DNA of 64,000 bases from contig CALXOE010000002.1 in the NCBI GenBank assembly GCA_944389935.1, forward strand, positions 83,138-147,137, in the 5' to 3' direction. A program made the translations under genes and the position numbers. Below are positions 17,269 to 25,815 of this stretch, piece after piece. The stretch is from an uncultured Victivallis sp. (GTDB lineage Bacteria; Verrucomicrobiota; Lentisphaeria; Victivallales; Victivallaceae). The stretch's first letter is position 1. Every line of letters starts with the position of its first letter. The notes under the pieces were generated by a model. That model did no database searches. It was not told the DNA's origin and worked only from the letters and a program-made list of their open reading frames with translations.

Positions 17269-18897
17269 ATGAAGATCACCGGAAAAATCACCGGGAGTAT
17301 TCTCCTGCTCGGGTTGCTGTGCGGTCTCTGCGCGATCCCGATTCTTCTGCTCGGATTTCCGGAGTGGATCGATTCCCGTCACTTCATGGAGGAGAGCCAC
17401 GTGACGGAATGGCTGCTGCTGTGCGGACTGGGCGGATTGGTGCTCGGATTTCTGCTGACGGTTCTGGTTCTGCTGCGGATTATCCGTCGAGTGGTGCTGC
17501 CGTTGCGGGATGCGATCGATTTTGCCGACCGACTCGCGGCGGGAGAGTTTCCGTCCCGACTGGCGGAGTACGGCAACAGCAACGACGAAGTGCGTTTGCT
17601 CTACACGGCATTGAATCTGCTGCGCGACCGGCAGATGAATCTGAACAGCAAACTCAAGCTCCGGCTTTCGCGCGAGGCGGAAACGAGGCGCGATGCGGAA
17701 TCGCACTCCATGCTTCAGTTGCGGATCATCGCGCGCATGCTGCCGGAGATGCGGATTCCCCTGGGGTCGATCAAGGGATTCTGCCGGATTCTGCTGCTGG
17801 AACTTGAGTCGGAGAAGCCGGATCGCCGCGAGATGGTCCGGCTGCTGGATGAGACCGGACACCGGGTCGGGATGATTTCCCGACAGATCGACCGGCTGCT
17901 GGATATTTCCCGGCTGGATCGTGACCGCTGGGATCGTTTTGAGGCGGTCGAGTTCAATACGGCGGAGTTGATGCGCGAACTGGTCGCGTTCAACCTGATT
18001 TCGCTGCAGGCCCGGGAAGTCATGCTGGTGAATCACTTTTCTGCGAGCGCGCCGGAGCGGATTGTCCAGGATCGCGAACTGCTGCATCAGCTTCTGACCA
18101 TCATGATTCTCTCGGTGGGGCGGGCGGCCGCCGCCGGAGAAACGCTGGTGCTCTCGTGCTTCCGCGAGGATCACCGGGTGATGTTTGAGGTGTGCGACTC
18201 GAGGCACGCTCCGCTGCGGGAGCCCCTGGCGGAGTTGTTCCGGGCATATGAGGAGAGCCACGATCCGGAGGCGTCAGCGGCGGAAAATCTCAGCATATCG
18301 ATTCTCGGCCTTGTATTTGCCAGAGAGCTCGCCGCGAAGCTGGGGGGCGTTTTGAGGGTATTTTCGACAGAACGGGCGAATGCGGTTCTGCGGTTTGAGC
18401 TTTCGGACAGTTGCGTTTCACGCACCGGGGAATCCCTGCTGACCCGCAGTACGGGCCGGGATTTTTCTCCGCGCGAACCTGAGTCACCCCGTCGGCTGCC
18501 GCCGCCGGAGGGGAAGAGGATTCAGGTTCTTCACGGGACGGAAGTTGCGGATGCTCCGCTGCTGCTGGGGCGGCTGCTTGGAGCACAGAATATCGATGTG
18601 CACAGCTTCACCACGGCGGCGGAACTGCTCGAGGAGATCCGCAAAGCACCTTACGACTTTCTGGTGGTGTCTCCGACCTTGAAAGGATATGAGTTGCCAA
18701 TTCTGATCGGAGAGTTGCGTAAGGCTGCGGGCAGACGCGACCTGCCGGTTGTGGTGATCGCGAGTTCATTTTCGGATGAATTCCGGCGCGAACTTGCGTC
18801 GCTGGGGCGCGTGTTCCCGCTGAATGTACCGGTGAATTTTGCCCTGCTCGGGCGACTGATCCGCGAATCGGTCGCCGGCAGAGAGGTGCGGAACTGA
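17269..18897 (+). CDS. Degenerate hybrid histidine kinase (pseudokinase)
   Basis: 542 residues. Two membrane helices (about 10-30 and 47-70) are followed by a HAMP-like linker (70-120) and a DHp-like helix reading MLPEMRIPLGSIKGF. In true kinases this is SHELRTPL; Pro stands in place of the phospho-acceptor His at about residue 159. The ATPase region lacks the N-box Asn (HQLLTIMILSVGRAA) and has a poor G1 box (VCDSRHAP). The C-terminal receiver-like domain has LVVSPTLKG, with Ser (about 468) where the phospho-acceptor Asp belongs. All four landmarks are lost while the frame is intact, so it is probably a sensor or scaffold. The ATG at 17269 has GGAGGAG 9 bases upstream. Confidence 0.8.
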   Translation: MKITGKITGSILLLGLLCGLCAIPILLLGFPEWIDSRHFMEESHVTEWLLLCGLGGLVLGFLLTVLVLLRIIRRVVLPLRDAIDFADRLAAGEFPSRLAEYGNSNDEVRLLYTALNLLRDRQMNLNSKLKLRLSREAETRRDAESHSMLQLRIIARMLPEMRIPLGSIKGFCRILLLELESEKPDRREMVRLLDETGHRVGMISRQIDRLLDISRLDRDRWDRFEAVEFNTAELMRELVAFNLISLQAREVMLVNHFSASAPERIVQDRELLHQLLTIMILSVGRAAAAGETLVLSCFREDHRVMFEVCDSRHAPLREPLAELFRAYEESHDPEASAAENLSISILGLVFARELAAKLGGVLRVFSTERANAVLRFELSDSCVSRTGESLLTRSTGRDFSPREPESPRRLPPPEGKRIQVLHGTEVADAPLLLGRLLGAQNIDVHSFTTAAELLEEIRKAPYDFLVVSPTLKGYELPILIGELRKAAGRRDLPVVVIASSFSDEFRRELASLGRVFPLNVPVNFALLGRLIRESVAGREVRN

Positions 18898-18923
18898 TGG
18901 AAAACGATCGCGGAGGAGTGCGA

Positions 18924-19376
18924 ATGAGACGAATTTTGACGATGACAACGGCGGCTGTTCTGATGGCACTGGCAGCAGGTGGATGTGCTTCCGCCACAAC
19001 GGATGAGGAACTCACTTTCCCGGAGCCGGCGCTGACCGTGACGATCCAGGAGTCGGGGAAAGATTTCCGGCTCAAGGTTGGGCAATATGCGAAAATTTCC
19101 CTCAAGGAGAATCCGACGACGGGTTACTCCTGGTTTTTCCGGACTGATACCGGGAAACCCGGCCCGCAGCCGAAAACCGGTTTGCCGGTCGAGTTGGCCG
19201 GTGAGCGGCTGCTGCCTGCGGAAAGCGATCTGGTCGGCGCTCCGCAGACACGAGAAGTCATGATCAAAGCCGTCCGCCCCGGCAAGATCTATGTCGTCGG
19301 CAACTGCATCCGAGCCTGGGAAAAAGGGGCGAAACCTGAGATCTCCGTGCGCTATCGGTTCACTGTGGTGTATTGA
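18924..19376 (+). CDS. Chagasin-like (I42) protease inhibitor lipoprotein
   Basis: 150 residues. A signal peptide ends in AAGGC, a probable lipobox with Cys near residue 18, so the protein should be anchored in the cell envelope. The mature part has NPTTGYSWFF, the inhibitory loop of chagasin-type inhibitors of papain-like cysteine proteases, and later strands typical of that immunoglobulin-like fold. GGAGGAG lies 5 bases before the ATG; an ATG at 18897 overlapping the previous stop is less likely. It is the last gene of the MBL/kinase unit and is followed by a terminator. Confidence 0.82.
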   Translation: MRRILTMTTAAVLMALAAGGCASATTDEELTFPEPALTVTIQESGKDFRLKVGQYAKISLKENPTTGYSWFFRTDTGKPGPQPKTGLPVELAGERLLPAESDLVGAPQTREVMIKAVRPGKIYVVGNCIRAWEKGAKPEISVRYRFTVVY

Positions 19377-19400
19377 TCCGGAAGCGGTTTTTCCGATCCC

Positions 19401-19436
19401 GCCGGTCGCCGTGCAGAACGGCCGCCGGCTTTTTTT
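19401..19436 (+). terminator. Rho-independent terminator
   Basis: GCCGG...GCCGT pairs with ACGGC...CCGGC (19401-19429), with a short internal loop, followed by seven T. It ends the MBL/kinase/inhibitor unit. Confidence 0.8.
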
Positions 19437-19455
19437 GTCCTCTTTCTCTCCTTTT

Positions 19456-19483
19456 TTGATTACGTTTGTAATTCTTATATACT
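19456..19483 (+). promoter_or_regulatory. Promoter P1 with embedded BlaI/CopY-type box
   Basis: TTGATT (19456-19461), 16-base spacer, TATACT (19478-19483). The spacer region carries the palindrome ATTACGTTTGTAAT (19459-19472), close to the TACA-N2-TGTA box bound by BlaI/MecI/CopY repressors. A BlaI homologue is encoded in the operon. Confidence 0.65.
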
Positions 19484-19552
19484 GTTTAAGTACAAAGATT
19501 TAACATATTTCATATAAAAAATTTTGATTTTTCTGCACATCCCGGCTTGATT

Positions 19553-19580
19553 TTTGCGATTACAAATGTAATTTTATATT
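19553..19580 (+). promoter_or_regulatory. Promoter P2 with embedded BlaI/CopY-type box
   Basis: Weak -35 TTTGCG (19553-19558), 16-base spacer, TATATT (19575-19580). The palindrome ATTACAAATGTAAT (19559-19572) contains a perfect TACA-N2-TGTA and starts exactly 100 bases after the box in P1, in the same place relative to the -10. Confidence 0.7.
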
Positions 19581-19615
19581 GCAACGAGATTTCAGTCAAT
19601 CCGGGAGGTGTCATT

Positions 19616-20224
19616 ATGCGGGAGCGAGCGAATGTGAAGCCGGAGAAAAGGACCGGAAAGCGGCGTGGGACGGGCCGATGGAAAATGCTGTTGATTCCGG
19701 CATTGATCGGGGTGCCGGTGATTGCCGTACTGTGCGGACTGCTCATTCATTTGACGCCGGAGCCACTGACTTCCGAGGAGATTCTGGCGAAAGAGGAGTG
19801 GAGTGAGCGGGAACTGGTTGATACACTTGCCCGGGCGTTTGCGCCGCAGAGCAACCGCGGCTCACGCCGGGAAGTGCTTGATCATCTTCGCCGCCAGTTG
19901 CGCAAATATCCGGAAGAGGAGCAGAAATCGATCCGGATTCGGGCGTTGACCGGAGCGATGAGCGAGACGCTCCGGCAGATTCGGGCGATGCCGGAGGAGG
20001 AGCGCGAGAAAATGTTCGTCGCGATCCGGAAACAGGCCGAGAAGTGGCACCGGGAGGCGATGAGCGGGAAAGGGCGTGAAATGCTCAATACGATCCGCAC
20101 TTCGGAGGAGGGACAGGCGTTCAACGCCGAGGCTGTCCGCATTATCCACAGCGAGCTCACACCGGAGGAACGACGCAGATTTGCCCCGATCACGGAAATC
20201 TGGATCAAGACGTTGGAATTGTGA
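19616..20224 (+). CDS. Single-pass membrane protein of unknown function
   Basis: 202 residues. A basic N-terminus ([20 protein letters not shown]) is followed by one hydrophobic helix at about 24-46 and then an Arg/Glu-rich helical region likely to form coiled coils, including [18 protein letters not shown]. It probably faces the periplasm with a cytoplasmic N-terminus. No family was recognised; a helical Spy/CpxP-like or zinc-resistance-like adaptor is only a loose resemblance. GGAGG lies 7 bases before the ATG. It is the first gene after the two box-containing promoters, so it is probably the most tightly regulated product of the system. Confidence 0.75.
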   Translation: MRERANVKPEKRTGKRRGTGRWKMLLIPALIGVPVIAVLCGLLIHLTPEPLTSEEILAKEEWSERELVDTLARAFAPQSNRGSRREVLDHLRRQLRKYPEEEQKSIRIRALTGAMSETLRQIRAMPEEEREKMFVAIRKQAEKWHREAMSGKGREMLNTIRTSEEGQAFNAEAVRIIHSELTPEERRRFAPITEIWIKTLEL

Positions 20225-20238
20225 AAGGAGACATGAAA

Positions 20239-21411
20239 ATGAACCATCGTTTCACGTGCCATAACCTTTTCCCCTGTAAAAAGATCAATCGTCTTTTCCA
20301 CTCTGTGCACCCCATTCCCGTTCCCGGCAGAACTGGAGAGGGGTTCGGAGGAGAGAAAAAACCTCACACACAAACCATGTTCCGCCCCGTTCCCGCCCCG
20401 CAGCCCATTCCAGCGCCCAGCATTACAAGAGAGGGGTTCGGGGGAGAGAAAGCGGCTCGGAAGAGCGCGTCTCTCCCCGTACCAACCAACCATCAAACAA
20501 CCAATCGGCCGATCATCGCCGCGCAACAGAGTCTCCGCTCGGCAAGCGGCGAAGTGGAGCAAAAACGCGAAGAAATCTTTCCGCAGAAAAGCGGGAAGAT
20601 TGCTTCGTGTTTTTGCGGCTCTTTCTCCCCGTGCCGGCCGACCGCAGCCGAGTCCGACTCCGACCCGTACGCGGCACCGGCACCTTGCCGGACGCCGGGG
20701 GTGCGGGGGGCGGCGGACACGCCCCCTGCCTCCCACGACCAAGCAACGCTCCCCGACGAGGCACCTTGCCGGACGCCGGGGGTGCGGGGGGCGGCGGACA
20801 CGCCCCCTGCCGCCCACGACCTGGTAACGAAAAAAGCCCACGACCCGGCGACGCCGGAAGCCTACGGCCAGGTGACAAGAAAGGCGGCGTTTACGCTCAT
20901 CGAGCTCCTGGTGGTGATTGCGATTGTGGCGATTCTTGCCGGACTTCTGATGCCGGCGTTGAACGGGGCGCGCAGCCGGGCGAAACGAACGGGCTGCATC
21001 AACAATCTGAAACAGATCGGACTAGGCCTGGAATCCTATCTCGGGGACAATCGTTATATCATTCCCTCCTGCCGGATTACGCCGAAGAGTGCGGGGGAGG
21101 GGGAGGCGTTTCTGCCGGGGATCGTCGAGACGCTCAAGCCTTATCTCGGGGGGAACGAGACGGTGTTTCGCTGTCCTGCGGATAACGAGGAGTTGTTCGT
21201 GCGAGAGGGAAGCAGTTACGTCTGGGGTCGTGAGTGGGGGATCAACGGCAGACGGGCCGACGACCGGGAGCTGCGGCTGCTGGGGTATCGGATTCCGCTG
21301 TTGTACGATGGGGAGGCGTTTCACGGGCCGGCGGGGGAGACTTCGTCGCGCAACTATCTGTATCTCACGACGCGAATCAGTCTGGATGCGATGAGGGAGA
21401 AAGTGGAATGA
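20239..21411 (+). CDS. Prepilin-type protein with an abnormal 215-residue N-terminal extension
   Basis: 390 residues. The class III signal/methylation segment [18 protein letters not shown] starts near residue 217, followed by [19 protein letters not shown], as in the type II secretion/DUF1559-like prepilins that abound in Lentisphaerae. Normal leaders are under about 30 residues; here the leader is Pro/Arg/Ala-rich, low complexity, and contains two near-identical 27-residue units ([15 protein letters not shown]). The ATG at 20239 has AGGAG 8 bases upstream. A GTG at 20872 ([12 protein letters not shown]) would give a normal leader but has a poor ribosome site. The stop overlaps the ABC ATPase start (ATGA). 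Confidence 0.7.
   Translation: MNHRFTCHNLFPCKKINRLFHSVHPIPVPGRTGEGFGGEKKPHTQTMFRPVPAPQPIPAPSITREGFGGEKAARKSASLPVPTNHQTTNRPIIAAQQSLRSASGEVEQKREEIFPQKSGKIASCFCGSFSPCRPTAAESDSDPYAAPAPCRTPGVRGAADTPPASHDQATLPDEAPCRTPGVRGAADTPPAAHDLVTKKAHDPATPEAYGQVTRKAAFTLIELLVVIAIVAILAGLLMPALNGARSRAKRTGCINNLKQIGLGLESYLGDNRYIIPSCRITPKSAGEGEAFLPGIVETLKPYLGGNETVFRCPADNEELFVREGSSYVWGREWGINGRRADDRELRLLGYRIPLLYDGEAFHGPAGETSSRNYLYLTTRISLDAMREKVE
20680..20820. repeat. Tandem pair of about 60 bp with 81 bp period
   Basis: GCACCTTGCCGGACGCCGGG starts copies at 20680 and 20761. About 59 of the first 60 bases match, and the copies are separated by about 21 unmatched bases. The 81-base period keeps the reading frame. The same upstream region also repeats GAGAGGGGTTCGG-type words (about 20336 and 20432). 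Confidence 0.8.
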
Positions 21412-22346
21412 GCGTTGAATGTTTCTGTCTCACGAAGCGTTATGGGCGCAGAGTGGCACTTGACGACGTGTCACTCGAAATCGGGGATGGGGGAGTGACG
21501 GGTCTGATCGGGCCGAACGGCGCGGGCAAGAGCACGCTGATTAAAATCATCACAGGTCTCGTGTGGCCGACGGAGGGATTTGTGCTGGTGGATGGATTCG
21601 ATGCGCATCGTGAACACCGAAAGGCAATGCGGCGGATGGGGGCGATCATCGAGTGGCCGGCATTTATTCCGGATTTGACGGCGCGACAGAATCTCGATAT
21701 CTTTTCCGGCGGACACGGGGCGCAGTATCGGGCGCGGCGGACGGAGATACTCCGGTTTATGGAGCTGGACGCGGCGCTGGACCGAAAAGTGGGGACGTTT
21801 TCCACGGGGATGCGCCAGCGGCTCGGGATAACGCTGGCGCTGCTGCCGGAGTCGGAGTTCATCATTCTCGATGAGCCGACCAACGGGCTCGATCCGGCCG
21901 GGATCGTCGAGATCCGGCAGATCATCCGGGAGTACAACCGGAAATTCGGGGTGAGCGTGATGGTGAGCAGCCATCTGCTTTCCGAAGTCGAGCAGATCTG
22001 CGACCACCTGATTCTGATCGATGACGGCAGGGTCAAAGCCTGGGGAGAAATCGGGGAGCTGCTCGGAGAGGAAGATTCGATGCTGATTCTGGAGACGGAC
22101 CGCCCCGATGAGGCGGCGGCGCTGCTCCGGAAGAGCGCGGAATCGGGTGCGCTGCCGCTTGAATCGATCGACCCCGCGGGAGGGAAGAGACTCCGGTTGG
22201 CGCTGACTGGGGAGTGTTCCGGAGCGGTGAACCGTCTGCTGGTGGAGGCGGGTTTCGAGGTGACGCATCTTGCGCTCGAGCGTCCGGGGCTCGAGACGTT
22301 CTTTCTGCGCCAGACGACGGGAGGCGGTGAATCATGTTCAGAATGA
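21408..22346 (+). CDS. ABC transporter ATP-binding protein (ABC-2 type)
   Basis: 312 residues. Walker [10 protein letters not shown], signature FSTGMRQRL, Walker [14 protein letters not shown] and switch region VSSHLL are all present. The C-terminal 90 residues are the variable tail common in CcmA/BcrA-type exporters of antibiotics, lipids or toxins. Start overlaps the prepilin stop (ATGA) and the stop overlaps the permease start by 13 bases, so the pair is one transporter. The substrate is unknown; bacitracin-type export is a family precedent, not evidence. Confidence 0.93.
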   Translation: MSVECFCLTKRYGRRVALDDVSLEIGDGGVTGLIGPNGAGKSTLIKIITGLVWPTEGFVLVDGFDAHREHRKAMRRMGAIIEWPAFIPDLTARQNLDIFSGGHGAQYRARRTEILRFMELDAALDRKVGTFSTGMRQRLGITLALLPESEFIILDEPTNGLDPAGIVEIRQIIREYNRKFGVSVMVSSHLLSEVEQICDHLILIDDGRVKAWGEIGELLGEEDSMLILETDRPDEAAALLRKSAESGALPLESIDPAGGKRLRLALTGECSGAVNRLLVEAGFEVTHLALERPGLETFFLRQTTGGGESCSE

Positions 22347-23185
22347 TCGGATACGAACTTGCCAAACTGCGCGTGCAGAAGAAAAACTACGTGATGCTGG
22401 CCTGCCATTTGTTCTTTCTGGCGCTCTGCTATCTGGCGTTCCGGTCGGCACAGGGGAGGTTTTTCCAGCGGTTTGACCGGACGATGAATTTCCATCTCGA
22501 GAATCTGAATGATTATCTGGACGGACTGTTTTTTGCGCGGGTTGCGATGGTGCCGACGTTCATCGTGCTGATGCCGATTCTGGTGGCGACGCTGGCGGGA
22601 GATACCGTTGCGGGGGAGATGCAGGACGGGAGTCTGAAGATGTATGTGTCGCGGGCCAGGTCGCGCAGTGCGGTGCTGCTCTCGAAATTTTTTGCGGTAT
22701 ACCTTGTCACGCTGCTGTTCTGCATCTGGTTTGCGACGGTGAATGTGGTGGTCGGAGTGATGATTCTCGGGGTGTCGCCCACGCAGCTCGTGATGCTGAC
22801 CGACCGGATGTTCGGGACCGACGTGGTCGTCATGGGATGCGGGGGGGCGCTGCTGCGTTACATCGCTTCGGCCTTGTACTTTTCATTTTCGCTGACGGCG
22901 CTCGGGGCGATCACGCTCTTTTTCTCCTGCATATTCAACCGGATGAGTGCGGCGACGGTGACGGTGATCTCGCTCTATTTCGTCTCTTACGTGATCGCGG
23001 CGCTGCCGTTCAGCGAGGCGATCCGGCCCTATTTGCTGTCGGAGGTGATGAACAATGCGTTTCTGTTCTGGCTTTCGCCGCTGCCGCTGCACAAACTGCT
23101 GTTGAACCTGGCGGCATTGTCGCTCTATACGGCGGGATTTCTGCTCGGGGCGGTTTTGACGTTCAACTGCAAGGATTTGAAATAA
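22334..23185 (+). CDS. ABC-2-type transporter permease
   Basis: 283 residues with six hydrophobic segments. An amphipathic N-terminus ([19 protein letters not shown]) leads into the first helix. The second segment is followed by AGEMQDGSLKMYVSRARSRS, the typical cytoplasmic loop between helices 2 and 3 of ABC-2 exporters, with the GE/DG residues found there. Partner of the preceding ATPase. Its stop lies 43 bases before the BlaI gene. Confidence 0.88.
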   Translation: MFRMIGYELAKLRVQKKNYVMLACHLFFLALCYLAFRSAQGRFFQRFDRTMNFHLENLNDYLDGLFFARVAMVPTFIVLMPILVATLAGDTVAGEMQDGSLKMYVSRARSRSAVLLSKFFAVYLVTLLFCIWFATVNVVVGVMILGVSPTQLVMLTDRMFGTDVVVMGCGGALLRYIASALYFSFSLTALGAITLFFSCIFNRMSAATVTVISLYFVSYVIAALPFSEAIRPYLLSEVMNNAFLFWLSPLPLHKLLLNLAALSLYTAGFLLGAVLTFNCKDLK

Positions 23186-23228
23186 TCGATCGATGAAACT
23201 TGAAAAAAGGCTTTAAAGTAATTTTATC

Positions 23229-23639
23229 ATGAAGAAAATGAATATTTCGGACGCGGAACTTGAACTGCTCAAGGAGTTGTGGGTGGAGTCCCCGTTGACC
23301 TCGCGGCAGCTGGTCGACCGGCTGCGGACCCGCACCCAGTGGGGAGAGCCGACCATCAAGACGCTGCTGCTGCGGCTGCTGCGCAAAAAAGCGGTGCGCC
23401 GCCAGTCGCAGGGGAAGTCGTTTCTCTATTCCGCTGCGATCGAACGGGATGAGTATCAGTACACCGTCGGCCGGAGCATGATCGACCGGCTTTTCGATGG
23501 GTTGGCCGGAAATTTTCTGACCTGCCTGGTGCGGAATGAAGCGTTCCGGCCGGAGGAAATCGAGGAGCTCCGGCGGTTGCTCGACGAGAAAGCCGCGGAG
23601 CAGAGCACCCCGCCGGCCGGAGAGAAGTCAGCGGAGTGA
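23229..23639 (+). CDS. BlaI/MecI/CopY-family repressor
   Basis: 136 residues. A winged helix occupies residues 1-80: ISDAELELLKELW and PTIKTLLLRLLRKKAVRR are the family's conserved helices. The C-terminal dimerisation helices contain the region where BlaI is cleaved by BlaR1-type proteases. The ribosome site is weak. Its operator is likely the pair of TACA-N2-TGTA-type boxes at 19459 and 19559 at the head of the same operon, which would make the unit autoregulated. The sensor gene follows 9 bases after the stop. Confidence 0.9.
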   Translation: MKKMNISDAELELLKELWVESPLTSRQLVDRLRTRTQWGEPTIKTLLLRLLRKKAVRRQSQGKSFLYSAAIERDEYQYTVGRSMIDRLFDGLAGNFLTCLVRNEAFRPEEIEELRRLLDEKAAEQSTPPAGEKSAE

Positions 23640-23648
23640 ACGATCGTC

Positions 23649-25127
23649 ATGAATACTCTGGAACTCTATATCGGTGCGACCTTTCTGCGCGGGGCATTTG
23701 CCGTGCTGCTGCTGCTCGGTGCGGAACGGATTCTGCGTTATCGATTGGATCCGGAGTGTCGCCGCCGTCTCTGGCTGTTCAGCCTGGTGGTGCTGGTGAT
23801 TCCCCAGATGAGTGTTTCGGTTCTCCCCGTGAAACTCGATCTTTCTGAGGCGGCCGCGCCGATGTTCCGGTGCATCGGGAGCGCGGCGGGGAATTTGCAG
23901 GCGGACGGTTCCGCTCCGGAATCCAGACGGATCTCCGCACTGTCGGCGACGTGGCGTTTCTGCTCTTTTCACCGTCGGAAAATCGAAGCCGCGGCGCTGG
24001 TCGGGCTGCCGCTTCCGGCGCTGCTGCTGTTGCTCATGCGCTATCTGCGCTGTCGAAGAATGGTACGTCAACTGCCTCCCGTCACCGATCGCCGGGTGCT
24101 GGAACTCTGGACGCGCGTGCTGCGGGAAACGGGGTCGCTGCGGCGGCCGGTGATTCTCCTTGACTCCTCCGTGATCGGGCCGGGGCCTACTCTCTTCGGC
24201 TGTTTCCGCCGGAAGCTGCTGCTGCCGATCGAACGGCTGAAAGAATTGTCAGACAAAGAGTTATCACTTCTGCTCGAACATGAGTATCACCATTGCCGTT
24301 CCGGAGACGATCTGCTCAACATGGCTGCGCTCATGATCTGGGCGGTTTTCTGGTACAATCCGTTTCTGTTGATCGTCCGGCGGAAAATCCGCAGCAGCTG
24401 CGAACTGGCCTGCGATCACGAATTGCTGCGGCGCCATCCGGAATCGGTGCGGGAATACGGGATGCTGCTGCTGAAATTCGCTTCCAATTCCGCCGGGACG
24501 GTTGTTGCGATCGGGCTCTCCAATGCGCCGCACGAACTCTCGAGGCGCATTCGCGGGATGACCGGCGGCCGCGTCGTGCTGATGCGTCGCCGCCGGCTTT
24601 TGCGTTGGGGAGTCGTTCTGCTCCTCGGCGGCCTGATGGCGGCTCCGTCACTGCTTGTCGCAGTCGATGTTCGTCCGGCTCGCAACTCCCCGCCGATCCG
24701 GGAAGCGCAGGCGGATCCGAGACCGCCGCTGCCGTATCTGACTTTCTGTGAATTTCTCGAACGGAGTGAAACGGGAGAAGCGAAAGAAGTCAGCTGGCTT
24801 CTGGACTATTCCGACCCGTTCCCCGCAGCGGGGAGCAGGCTCATTCTGGAGTTCCGCGGCATGCGGCATCCGATTCCCCTCGACCGGAAACCTCGCTGGA
24901 TTCGACTTCTTCACAACGGTGACGCCGCAGCGGAGAAATGGCATTGGGAAACGTCGGCACAACAGCCGCCCTCCCTCCGGAAAGAGCGGGGCGTGGAGAG
25001 GCGGGTGATTCCGGCTGACCGCAACCCGGTTTACATCTCCGTTCCGGAGTCGGCCGTTCCGGCCGCTCTCCTCCTCGAGATCGAGGGAATCACCCCGGGG
25101 AATCTCGACGAATTCCGCCATCCCTGA
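23649..25127 (+). CDS. BlaR1-like M56 membrane metalloprotease sensor
   Basis: 492 residues. Several hydrophobic helices (10-30, 40-58, 113-130, about 229-250, 321-340) flank a cytosolic protease domain with HEYHH at residues 211-215 and CELACDHELL supplying the third ligand. These are the M56 marks; such proteases cut BlaI-type repressors when a ligand binds outside. The last 150 residues are a small soluble, probably periplasmic domain. It has no Ser-x-x-Lys penicillin-binding motif seen in BlaR1, so the signal is unlikely to be a covalent beta-lactam. It ends the six-gene operon. Confidence 0.9.
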   Translation: MNTLELYIGATFLRGAFAVLLLLGAERILRYRLDPECRRRLWLFSLVVLVIPQMSVSVLPVKLDLSEAAAPMFRCIGSAAGNLQADGSAPESRRISALSATWRFCSFHRRKIEAAALVGLPLPALLLLLMRYLRCRRMVRQLPPVTDRRVLELWTRVLRETGSLRRPVILLDSSVIGPGPTLFGCFRRKLLLPIERLKELSDKELSLLLEHEYHHCRSGDDLLNMAALMIWAVFWYNPFLLIVRRKIRSSCELACDHELLRRHPESVREYGMLLLKFASNSAGTVVAIGLSNAPHELSRRIRGMTGGRVVLMRRRRLLRWGVVLLLGGLMAAPSLLVAVDVRPARNSPPIREAQADPRPPLPYLTFCEFLERSETGEAKEVSWLLDYSDPFPAAGSRLILEFRGMRHPIPLDRKPRWIRLLHNGDAAAEKWHWETSAQQPPSLRKERGVERRVIPADRNPVYISVPESAVPAALLLEIEGITPGNLDEFRHP

Positions 25128-25145
25128 GCGGCGCGGGGGAGGGGA

Positions 25146-25751
25146 TCAGTGCAGGAGCTCGGCAGCTTTGACGATGAGATCGGCACACGCTTCGATGCCG
25201 AGTGCGCTGCTTTCCAGGGCAAGCTGATAATTCTGCACGACCCCCCACTGCCGCCCCGTGTAGTGACGATAGTAGTTCTGGCGCTTCTTGTCCCGGTCGC
25301 GCAGAAATTTTTCCGGTTTGGCCGGCGTTTCCCCGTAATGCTGCGTAATCTGCCTGATGCGGAACTCCATGCTCGCATGAATGAACGTGTTCAAACAGTC
25401 GGTCCGCTCCCGCAGAATGTAGTCGGCGCAACGTCCGACGATGACACATGACTCCTTTTCCGCGAGATTGCGGATAATGTTGTGCTGGATGATGTAAAGC
25501 TGGTCGGAGATCGGCAGAACCCCGCCGTCGAGCCCGGTTCCCAGCGCCCAGTTGAAGAGAAACGCATTGGCCGACTCGGCGTATTCACCGTTCTCCTGGA
25601 TGAATTGTTCGGCAAGCCCGCTCTCCTTGGCGATCTTGGCGACGAGCTCCTTGTCGTAGCAGGCGATTCCGAGTCGTTCCGCGACGATTTTACCGACGGT
25701 TCTGCCGCCGCTGCCGAATTCACGACTGATTGTGATGATGCGCGTATTCAT
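25146..25751 (-). CDS. Cytidylate kinase-like P-loop protein
   Basis: 201 residues. The N-terminus RIITISREFGSGGRTVGK is the P-loop of the cytidylate-kinase-like family (AAA-type, common in anaerobes). CYDKELVAKIAKESGL and VIVGRCADYIL follow, as does an Arg/Lys-rich lid (KFLRDRDKKRQNYYRHYTG). Family members are usually of unknown substrate, so a nucleotide kinase role is inferred only. It is the last gene of the MFS/ymdB/ribBA/gltS minus unit, 64 bases after gltS. Confidence 0.85.
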   Translation of the reverse strand: MNTRIITISREFGSGGRTVGKIVAERLGIACYDKELVAKIAKESGLAEQFIQENGEYAESANAFLFNWALGTGLDGGVLPISDQLYIIQHNIIRNLAEKESCVIVGRCADYILRERTDCLNTFIHASMEFRIRQITQHYGETPAKPEKFLRDRDKKRQNYYRHYTGRQWGVVQNYQLALESSALGIEACADLIVKAAELLH

Positions 25752-25815
25752 AATCTCTTTCCCCCGATGTCAGGCCGATGGTTTGAAAGGAATATAAAGC
25801 CGGGTCGACGCCATG

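Noticed and set aside
19882..20841. Minus-strand 319-codon frame over the prepilin extension
   Set aside because: No ribosome site or family features; composition mirrors the plus-strand low-complexity repeats.
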